From the NCBI GenBank assembly GCA_900757905.1, contig CAAEPN010000118.1:1-28910 (forward strand): a DNA stretch of 28,910 bases, in the 5' to 3' direction. Position 1 is the stretch's first letter; each line of letters starts with the position of its first letter. The notes beneath the pieces are model-generated. The model was not told where the DNA came from, searched no databases, and saw only the letters and a list, made by a program, of their open reading frames with translations. This DNA is from Clostridia bacterium. Its GTDB lineage: Bacteria; Bacillota; Clostridia; Oscillospirales; CAG-382. Of the stretch, positions 23,611-28,910 are shown piece by piece. The translations under genes and the position numbers were made by a program.

Positions 23611-24837
23611 TTACTTCAAGAACACATCCATCATACGTTCGCCCTTGGCGTAATTGACGGTATCGAGATACGAAACATCCTCCACGCCGAAGAATTCATC
23701 GTAAGCTTTTGCGTCGGAAGCCACCTCGGCATTGCTTGAATACATAATATACGGCACGGCATCAATCGAATGGGTGCGCATGGCAAGCGGTGTCGGATGA
23801 TCCGGAAGAATAAGGAAGCGATACGGCTCACCGGTCTTTTTTAAGGCGTCCTCGATCGGTGCGATAATTTTCGAATCGAGGTATTCGATCGACTTGATCT
23901 TATTTTCGGTTTCGGCACGATGTCCGCATTCATCCGGCGCTTCAACGTGAACATAAACCAGGTCGTTGCCACGTGCCAAAGCGTCGATGGCCGCTTTGGC
24001 CTTGCCCTCGAAATTGGTATTGATGTTTCCGGTAGCGCCTTCGACCTCGATGACCTCCATACCGGCGCAAAGGCCGATACCCTTAATTAAATCGACCGCC
24101 GATATGACGGCTGCCTTTTTGCCGAAGCGCTCTTCAAACGAGGTAAGCTGCGGCTTTTTGCCGGGGCCCCAGATCCAAAGGGAGTTCGCCGGAAGAAGTC
24201 CGCGTTTTTTGCGGTCGAGGTTGACCGGGTGATTTTTTAATATCTCAAAGCTCTTTTCCATGATCTCGCGATAAGGCTTTCCGATCTCGCCCTGCGGCAG
24301 ATATTCGCCGATCTCGCGGCCTAAAATATCGTGCGGGCGGGTAAATTCGCAAAGTGCCGGCGCGTTTTTCCAGATAAGGCAATGCCGGTAGCTCACGCCG
24401 GGATAATAGGTATGGATCTCGTCGCCAAGCTCCTTTTGCAGCGTTTCGATGAGCTTTGTGGACTCTTCGGTCGGAATCTCATCCGCGCCATGGTCGAGAA
24501 TACGCTGGTGTTCATACGAATCCGCGTCCTCGGTGAGAGCGACGGTATTGATGCGGAAAGCCGTTTCGTCCGGCTTCATATCGATACCCATGCTGACGGC
24601 CTCAAGCGGCGAGCGACCCTTCGAATAGACCTTCGGGTCATAGCCCATAACGGCAAGATTTGCCGTATCGCTTTCCGGGATCATATCCTTCGGCACATTG
24701 TGGACAAAGCCGATGATTCCATGGCGCGCCATATAATCCATACGCGGCTTTTGGGCGACTTCAAGCGGCGTTTTGTTGCCGAGAGAAGCAATGCGGTAAT
24801 CCGCCATGCCGTCGCCGATAACAATGACATATTTCAT
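23611..24837 (-). CDS. ApgM-type cofactor-independent phosphoglycerate mutase family protein
   Basis: This 408-residue member of the alkaline phosphatase superfamily follows the archaeal-type ApgM pattern. It starts KYVIVIGDGMADY (metal ligand D9), with the serine nucleophile S56 in PESDTAN, the APDECGHRAE metal motif in the second half and the late LILPDHPTP metal motif. ApgM interconverts 3- and 2-phosphoglycerate without 2,3-BPG. Some bacterial homologues have been proposed to act as homoserine kinase in threonine synthesis; with no thr genes nearby neither role is proved. The start at 24837 follows AAAGGAC. It has its own promoter (24877-24905) divergent from the EamA gene. Confidence 0.9.
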   Translation of the reverse strand: MKYVIVIGDGMADYRIASLGNKTPLEVAQKPRMDYMARHGIIGFVHNVPKDMIPESDTANLAVMGYDPKVYSKGRSPLEAVSMGIDMKPDETAFRINTVALTEDADSYEHQRILDHGADEIPTEESTKLIETLQKELGDEIHTYYPGVSYRHCLIWKNAPALCEFTRPHDILGREIGEYLPQGEIGKPYREIMEKSFEILKNHPVNLDRKKRGLLPANSLWIWGPGKKPQLTSFEERFGKKAAVISAVDLIKGIGLCAGMEVIEVEGATGNINTNFEGKAKAAIDALARGNDLVYVHVEAPDECGHRAETENKIKSIEYLDSKIIAPIEDALKKTGEPYRFLILPDHPTPLAMRTHSIDAVPYIMYSSNAEVASDAKAYDEFFGVEDVSYLDTVNYAKGERMMDVFLK

Positions 24838-24876
24838 AAGACGAAACGTCCTTTCTTTTTTCGGTTATTCACTAAA

Positions 24877-24905
24877 ATAATACGTTCTTTTTGCCCAAAA
24901 AGCAA
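24877..24905 (-). promoter_or_regulatory. Promoter of the ApgM gene
   Basis: On the minus strand TTGCTT (24900-24905) and TATTAT (24877-24882) are spaced by 17 bp, 39 bp from the ATG. Confidence 0.75.
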
Positions 24906-24954
24906 GCGGTATTTTGTTAATAATGACAATTTTCGACTTTTTGTACCACTGCTC

Positions 24955-24983
24955 TTGCAATTTGCCAAGACTTATGCTATGAT
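24955..24983 (+). promoter_or_regulatory. Promoter of the EamA transporter gene
   Basis: TTGCAA (24955-24960) and TATGAT (24978-24983) are spaced by 17 bp. The start codon follows 39 bp after the -10 box. Confidence 0.78.
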
Positions 24984-25022
24984 AGAAAAAGTTTCATACA
25001 TGCGAAAACGGAGGAAGAAATT

Positions 25023-25961
25023 TTGACAGACGCACAAAAAGGCATGCTTGCCGGCTTTTCCGGCAACTTCATTTTCGGTTTAAGCTTTTTATTCTCCACA
25101 CGCGCGTTCAGTACAGCAGCACGGCTGATGGAGGATTCCGGCGCAATGGCCGGTGCGGACGTGCCGGCGGTGCTTTCGATACGCTTCATTTTTGCGCTTT
25201 TACTGATGACTGCGCTGCTGCCGGTTTTGAAAATCAAGTTATCTTTTCGCGGAAAGCCGGTATTCAAGCTGATCTTACTCGGCATTTTTCAGCCGGTCAT
25301 CTATTTTATCGGTGAAAGCTTCGGCTTAAAACAGACAGGCATTGTGGTCTCCTCGGTCATGATCGCGCTTGTGCCGGTATTATGTCAGATATTTTCGGCT
25401 CTGGTCTTACACGAGCCGCCGAAGCTTTTGCAGGTAGTTTTCTGTGCGCTGTCGGTCGGCGGCGTGGCGGTCGTCACAGTGCAATCGAGCGACGGAAGCG
25501 GAAAGACCTATCTTTCGGGATTGATTTTCCTAACGGTTGCCGTAGTTTCGGCTGTTGCTTTCAACATTCTGAGCCGTGACCTTGCCAAGGACTTTACGGC
25601 GTTTGAACGCACGTATTTCATGTTTATCGACGCGGCCATATTCTTCACGATCTATGCGCTTGTTGCAACGCGCTTCCAACCGCTTCTCATTGTAAAGCCG
25701 CTCGTCATTCCGGAATACGTTATCTCGATTCTGTATCTTGGCGGTCTGTCCAGCGTGTTCGCATATCTCATGGTTAACTATTCGAACACCTATCTTCCGC
25801 TTACGCGTTCAACGGTTTTTTCGAGCGTAATTACAGTCGTCTCGACGACAGCCGGTTTTTTGGTCGGCGAAAAATGCACGGTCGTCAGCGTAATTGCCTG
25901 CCTTGTGATTTTAGTCGGCATTTGGGGCGTACAGCGTTTTGCGGCAAGCGAGAAAAAATGA
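25023..25961 (+). CDS. EamA/DMT-superfamily transporter
   Basis: This 312-residue inner-membrane protein consists almost wholly of hydrophobic helices, about ten in two EamA halves. The first half runs from LAGFSGNFIFGLSFLFS, with PVIYFIGESFGLKQTG and SSVMIALVPVLCQIFSALVL, which are classic DMT patterns. The second half includes GLIFLTVAVVSAVAFNILSR and the final PLTRSTVFSSVITVVSTTAG. The start is the rare TTG at 25023, chosen because CGGAGGAAG lies 8 nt upstream. It is monocistronic, with its own promoter and a strong terminator. DMT proteins export or import amino acids, nucleosides and other metabolites; the substrate cannot be predicted. Confidence 0.92.
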   Translation: MTDAQKGMLAGFSGNFIFGLSFLFSTRAFSTAARLMEDSGAMAGADVPAVLSIRFIFALLLMTALLPVLKIKLSFRGKPVFKLILLGIFQPVIYFIGESFGLKQTGIVVSSVMIALVPVLCQIFSALVLHEPPKLLQVVFCALSVGGVAVVTVQSSDGSGKTYLSGLIFLTVAVVSAVAFNILSRDLAKDFTAFERTYFMFIDAAIFFTIYALVATRFQPLLIVKPLVIPEYVISILYLGGLSSVFAYLMVNYSNTYLPLTRSTVFSSVITVVSTTAGFLVGEKCTVVSVIACLVILVGIWGVQRFAASEKK

Positions 25962-25990
25962 AAACTGTTATAAGACAGAGGTTTTGACAC

Positions 25991-26023
25991 AAAAAAGGAC
26001 GCGGTTTTACCGCGTCCTTTTTT
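25991..26023. terminator. Bidirectional terminator
   Basis: AAAAAAGGACGCGG (25991-26004) pairs with CCGCGTCCTTTTTT (26010-26023) over 14 bp around a TTTTA loop. It terminates the EamA gene on the plus strand and the 26025-26669 gene on the minus strand. A degenerate second copy of the same hairpin is at 26753-26781. Confidence 0.93.
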
Positions 26024-26085
26024 GCTATTCAATTACACGTTCTGCAAGATACATTGCCATGCCGTCGTCTATATACATGGAATTT
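26011..26085. repeat. Tandem duplication, 3'-end segment, unit 1
   Basis: These 75 bp differ at only two positions from 26769-26843. They cover the right arm of the terminator hairpin and the last 20 codons of the gene. This shows a recent duplication or gene conversion of the end of the unit. Confidence 0.88.
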
Positions 26086-26669
26086 GCATCTCTAAAGTAA
26101 AAGGCCTTAAATACCTCGGCGTTATCCGGTATGATTGGAGCATAGTCTCCGCCGGGTACTGTAACCGGCAAATAATGAAAAGCATAGTTCATTGCATTGC
26201 CGGAAAAAAATATATCAGACGGTGCGTACCACCCAATCTCTTTAGAAATCTTCGCTATTGGATGCACACAACAGAAAGTGCGGCCTAAAAAGCGTGTAAA
26301 AGTTCTTATTCTTCCCATTCCCTGTTCCACATATCCATCCTTTACAGTAAATATCTTTCCTTGTAAGGGAGCAGTTCCATAATAACTACGATTGTACACT
26401 GTACCGATAAGGAAGCGAAACGGGATGTTTTTCAAAGGAATAAACTTCGTGATTTTCCAAGTTCCTTGATATAATGGCGTATCCCAATAGGAGACTTTCT
26501 CAAATCCGATTCCTTCATCCCTATCCTCTTTCACGGCTATCTGCTCATCTTTCGCAGAAGCCTTTGCTTCCGGTACGGAATCCGCTGCCATGGAAGCGAG
26601 CCAAACAAGGCTCTGCGAAATCAAAGCAGCAGCAAAGACGATGGTTACCGCTTTGAAAAGCTTTTTCAT
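26025..26669 (-). CDS. Secreted protein of unknown function, tandem paralogue 1
   Basis: This 214-residue protein has a Sec signal peptide (MKKLFKAVTIVFAAALISQS and on to about residue 28, no lipobox cysteine). A short linker of charged residues leads to a mature domain containing YQGTWKITKFIPLKN, IGWYAPSD, SGNAMN and the C-terminal NSMYIDDGMAMYLAERVIE. The GTWKI start and the final small-residue/aromatic strand suggest a beta-rich, lipocalin-like or similar barrel, but this is only an impression. The ATG at 26669 follows GAAAGGAAAA; 28 extra codons upstream lie in the repeat fragment and are rejected. The neighbour at 26783-27448 is a clear paralogue. No promoter was found in the 113-bp gap, so cotranscription with that gene is likely. 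Confidence 0.82.
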   Translation of the reverse strand: MKKLFKAVTIVFAAALISQSLVWLASMAADSVPEAKASAKDEQIAVKEDRDEGIGFEKVSYWDTPLYQGTWKITKFIPLKNIPFRFLIGTVYNRSYYGTAPLQGKIFTVKDGYVEQGMGRIRTFTRFLGRTFCCVHPIAKISKEIGWYAPSDIFFSGNAMNYAFHYLPVTVPGGDYAPIIPDNAEVFKAFYFRDANSMYIDDGMAMYLAERVIE

Positions 26670-26688
26670 ATTTTTTCCTTTCGCTTTC

Positions 26689-26752
26689 GGCATGAGGCGC
26701 GAGCGCACGAATCTGTTTCCGTGTCGTAAAACGTAGTTTTGCGACACGCTCA
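26689..26752 (+). repeat. Dispersed repeat, truncated copy D
   Basis: Only the last 64 bp of the element are present, from GGCATGAGGCGCGAGC to TTTTGCGACACGCTCA, nearly identical to copy C. The 5' two thirds are missing. It starts 20 bp upstream of the start codon of the 26025-26669 gene, just beyond its ribosome site. Confidence 0.88.
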
Positions 26753-26781
26753 AAGGACACGTTTTTCTCGCGTCCTTTTTT
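26753..26781. terminator. Degenerate terminator hairpin between the tandem paralogues
   Basis: AAAGGACACG pairs with CGCGTCCTTT with one mismatch around a T-rich loop. It corresponds to the intact terminator at 25991-26023. On the minus strand no U-run follows, so read-through from the upstream paralogue is plausible. Confidence 0.6.
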
Positions 26782-26843
26782 GCTATTCGATTACGCGTTC
26801 TGCAAGATACATTGCCATGCCGTCGTCTATATACATGGAATTT
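26769..26843. repeat. Tandem duplication, 3'-end segment, unit 2
   Basis: Second copy of the 75-bp segment at 26011-26085, 758 bp away, with two differences. Confidence 0.88.
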
Positions 26844-27448
26844 AAACCTTGCAAGTGGAACATCTCCATTTCACGTATTGTGATTGTCACCGTGGGGTCG
26901 TGCTGACAAGTAGTAATAACAATGGGTTCATCAGACTTTTCCTCTTGATCTTGAACTTCCAGAACGAGATACCCTGCTACAGAATGGTTCATCGCGTTTC
27001 CGGAAAGAGAAATACCGGAAGGAGCATACCAACCAATTGAATTAGAAATACTTTTTATTGACCACGGACATGTCAGCGTGTGTCCCATAAAGCGATACAA
27101 AACGCCCTCACATTCGATGCCTTCCTCCGTTACCATAAACGTCTTATTCTGCAAAGGGGTAAGGTCATAAAATAAATTATTATAAATACTGGAAAAGGAA
27201 CGAGATGGAACATTCTTCATGGGAATAAACTGTGTAATCTTCCAAGTCCCATAATACGGCTCTATGTCATAGTATCTTCCAAATTTGAACTTTTCTTCCC
27301 TATCCTCTTTCACTGCTATCTGCTCATCTTTCGCAGAAGCCTTTGCTTCCGGTACGGAATCCTCTGCCATGGAAGCGAGCCAAACAAGGCTCTGCGAGAT
27401 CAAAGCGGCAGCAAAAATGGTGGATATCGCTTTGAAAAACTTTTTCAT
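26783..27448 (-). CDS. Secreted protein of unknown function, tandem paralogue 2
   Basis: This 221-residue protein has a signal peptide almost identical to that of paralogue 1 (FAAALISQSLVWLASMA) and the same VPEAKASAKDEQIAVKEDR linker. The last 19 residues, NSMYIDDGMAMYLAERVIE, are identical between the two. The middle keeps only islands such as YGTWKIT, FIP-KN, PLQ-K-F, IGWYAPS and SGNAMN, and has an extra acidic segment near the C-terminus (QDQEEKSDEP). The ATG at 27448 follows AAAGGAGAAA; the upstream 15 codons are rejected. Function is unknown. Nearly identical ends and a diverged middle suggest gene conversion at the ends or selection for change in the exposed domain. Confidence 0.82.
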   Translation of the reverse strand: MKKFFKAISTIFAAALISQSLVWLASMAEDSVPEAKASAKDEQIAVKEDREEKFKFGRYYDIEPYYGTWKITQFIPMKNVPSRSFSSIYNNLFYDLTPLQNKTFMVTEEGIECEGVLYRFMGHTLTCPWSIKSISNSIGWYAPSGISLSGNAMNHSVAGYLVLEVQDQEEKSDEPIVITTCQHDPTVTITIREMEMFHLQGLNSMYIDDGMAMYLAERVIE

Positions 27449-27487
27449 ATTTTTTCTCCTTTCGCTTTTCGGCCATGTCCGGCTACA

Positions 27488-27515
27488 GCTCAAAGGGCGC
27501 GCTGCCGCGCCCTTT
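27488..27515. other. Terminator-like hairpin, left flank of repeat copy C
   Basis: AAAGGGCGCG pairs with CGCGCCCTTT around CTGC. The 28-bp stretch from GCTCAAAGG to CCCTTT is identical to 27705-27732 on the other side of the repeat. Confidence 0.75.
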
Positions 27516-27521
27516 CAGTCA

Positions 27522-27709
27522 GTTGCAAAAGTCTATATGGCTTTTCGGGCGAAGCCCGGTTTCAATAAAAATCCGAAAAGTCCGGGGACATGTGCCACGG
27601 ATTTTTCTCCGATAGATTCGCGAGTGTCGAAAAGCGAAGCTTTTTGGCATGAGGCGCGAGCGCACGAATCTGTTTCCGTGTCGTAAAACGCAGTTTTGCG
27701 ACACGCTCA
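27522..27709 (+). repeat. Dispersed repeat, copy C
   Basis: A full-length copy, very close to copy B, lies between two minus-strand genes. It begins GTTGCAAAAGTCTATA and ends TTTTGCGACACGCTCA. All internal hairpins are kept, including CGGGC/GCCCG; one arm changes from GCGGAGC to GCGAAGC in the loop only. An open frame on its minus strand is spurious. Confidence 0.92.
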
Positions 27710-27735
27710 AAGGGCGCGCTGCCGCGCCCTTTTTG
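27705..27735 (-). terminator. Terminator-like hairpin after the InlB-repeat gene (right flank of copy C)
   Basis: The same AAAGGGCGCG/CGCGCCCTTT hairpin as at 27488-27515, extended by plus-strand TTT. It lies about 10 bp beyond the stop codon of the 27746 gene. On the minus strand the stem's own UUU is the only U-run, so strength is uncertain. Confidence 0.7.
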
Positions 27736-27745
27736 TTATGATCTC

Positions 27746-28910
27746 TTATTCTCCAAGCGCGAGAATCGAATCGATATAATCCTTATGCGCTTTGTAGTCT
27801 GCCGCAGCCGCTTCATCACCGGCGTCGGCTTTGTCTTTTATGGACTTGACCACGCTATAAAGAGAAGCCGTGTGCGTTGAGCCATAAAGCGTAACGGCAT
27901 TTCCGTTGCCGAGCGTATAGCGTAAATACGGTCTTGCGGTAAGTGCCGCCGTTACCTGCGTCTTATTGGTGATATCCAGACCAACGCAGCGTGCCACAAA
28001 GGTCACATCGCCGTCTTCGGTGGTGCTGTAAATATAGTTCTTTACAACGTTGCCCTCTTTATCTCTTTCAAACGCTTTTCCTTCGACATACAAAGGCTTT
28101 TTAGCGTCATCCGAGGTGTAGAAGTTGTGCGTCAGCGTGCTGAGATACTTATCGAGCATATCCTGACGCGCTACGATAAAGCCGTATTCGCGCAGATTCT
28201 CATACGCAACCGTCGCGCCCTTGACATCGGCACGGAAACGAAGACCGCTCTTAGCCTTATCGGTGCTCAAGTAGACGCTTGAAGCGGCCGTCATCACCGG
28301 AGAAGCCGTCTTTTCAGCAGATTCCCAAACGGCATAGACCGTCGTGTCTGCTGCAAGGTCGATTTCTTCCACCGTTTCGGAAGCTTTGGCATCCGGCTTG
28401 AGCGCCCAACCCATGAAGGTATAGCCTTCCACTTCGGGACGGTCATCCGAAAGCAGGTAGCCTTTACCGAGACCTCGGTCGGTATCGGCTGCGACTTCTC
28501 TCACAACAGAAGCACCGTCGGGAGCGTTGGTATCGTAGGTGACCGTGGTAAAGCCGAAGCGGTAAGCGCGGATACTGTCAACATAGATATCTGCCGACCA
28601 GCTTGCCTCCGAAACCGGGTCAAGTCCAAAGCCGTAGGTCTTGCCGAGCAAGAACGGGTCAGCCGAGTTGGAGGCAAGATTCTTCATATTCAAGGTAAGC
28701 GTATGATACTTGCCATCGACTGTTGCATTCTGATAGGTGTTGCCGAGCTTGTTTTCGCCGTTGTTGGCGATCCAGATATTGCCGCTTGTAGCGCTCTTTT
28801 TATAATACCAGAACACAAATTTTGTCTGGTCGAGCGCAATCGGCTGTGCGTCGGCAAAGGTTTCCGTTTCAGGGTCATAGGACGAATCCTTAACATATTC
28901 ATCCGGCACC
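27746..28910 (-). CDS. Large secreted/surface protein with InlB-type repeat (5' partial)
   Basis: About 388 C-terminal codons are visible; the frame continues beyond the right edge, so the start is not in the window and the GTG at 28909 is not taken as one. The first part (WYYKKSATSGNIWIANNG, YHTLTLNMKNL, SWSADIYVDSIRAYR) resembles a jelly-roll carbohydrate-binding or concanavalin-like domain. An InlB B-repeat follows (VTYDTNAPDG, EGYTFMGWAL, DTTVYAVWE). The C-terminal 170 residues (SGLRFRADV, REYGFIVARQDML, TARPYLRYTLGNG) form a domain seen at the end of many clostridial secreted proteins, of unknown function. No LPxTG or membrane anchor is present at the C-terminus. Extracellular glycan binding or degradation is inferred; any catalytic domain would lie outside the window. 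Confidence 0.82.
   Translation of the reverse strand, partial: VPDEYVKDSSYDPETETFADAQPIALDQTKFVFWYYKKSATSGNIWIANNGENKLGNTYQNATVDGKYHTLTLNMKNLASNSADPFLLGKTYGFGLDPVSEASWSADIYVDSIRAYRFGFTTVTYDTNAPDGASVVREVAADTDRGLGKGYLLSDDRPEVEGYTFMGWALKPDAKASETVEEIDLAADTTVYAVWESAEKTASPVMTAASSVYLSTDKAKSGLRFRADVKGATVAYENLREYGFIVARQDMLDKYLSTLTHNFYTSDDAKKPLYVEGKAFERDKEGNVVKNYIYSTTEDGDVTFVARCVGLDITNKTQVTAALTARPYLRYTLGNGNAVTLYGSTHTASLYSVVKSIKDKADAGDEAAAADYKAHKDYIDSILALGE

Noticed and set aside
26670..26753. Upstream extension of tandem paralogue 1
   Set aside because: The added residues come from the repeat fragment; the signal peptide and ribosome site place the start at 26669.
27519..27710. Small open frame on the minus strand over repeat copy C
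   Set aside because: It is the repeat read in one frame. Its start region recurs as false N-terminal extension of the 26025-26669 gene through copy D, and no ribosome site or codon pattern supports it.

Overview
The window looks like a chromosomal segment of a low-to-mid GC Gram-positive anaerobe, probably a gut Clostridia of the Oscillospirales/Ruminococcaceae kind. The reasons are strong AGGAG-type ribosome sites, TTGACA/TATAAT promoters with 17-bp spacers, intrinsic terminators, a ZTP riboswitch, single-chain PurL, and secreted proteins with InlB-type repeats. No rRNA, tRNA, CRISPR array, phage or transposase gene was seen. The taxonomic call is inference from these traits, not from a database match.

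Layout. (1) 1-937: 3' part of a methionine gamma-lyase-family PLP protein, then a terminator. (2) 1052-3306: promoter and a secreted beta-helix/InlB-repeat protein. (3) 3377-6920, minus strand: a YbaK-type deacylase, two xylose-isomerase-like TIM barrels and an AraM/EgsA-type glycerol-1-phosphate dehydrogenase. (4) 7159-21370, plus strand: promoter, ZTP riboswitch with terminator platform, then purE-purC-purF-purM-FNT transporter-purN-purO-type IMP cyclohydrolase-stand-alone AICAR formyltransferase-[dispersed repeat]-purD-purL-fhs. (5) 21498-25961: lipase-3 protein (-), GH130 enzyme (+), ApgM-type phosphoglycerate mutase (-), EamA transporter (+). (6) 26025-28910, minus strand: two tandem paralogous secreted proteins with near-identical ends and diverged middles, and the 3' part of a large secreted InlB-repeat protein.

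How the genes work together. The purine operon encodes every step from PRPP to IMP except PurB; no PurK is present. Two enzymes use 10-formyl-THF (PurN and AICAR formyltransferase), and Fhs at the operon end makes it from formate. A short formate/nitrite-type channel sits between purM and purN. The controlling riboswitch senses ZMP/ZTP, the metabolite that accumulates when 10-formyl-THF runs short. The operon therefore reads as a closed circuit: sense formyl shortage, import formate, activate it, use it.

The other notable item is a roughly 187-bp dispersed, structured repeat. There are three full copies (14460-14645, 23382-23568, 27522-27709), one truncated copy (26689-26752) and a 13-nt trace (21451-21463), all in the same orientation. 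Full copies B and C lie between two identical copies of a terminator-like hairpin, as if insertion had duplicated the terminator. Automated gene callers are likely to make spurious ORFs and a false N-terminal extension of PurD from these repeats.
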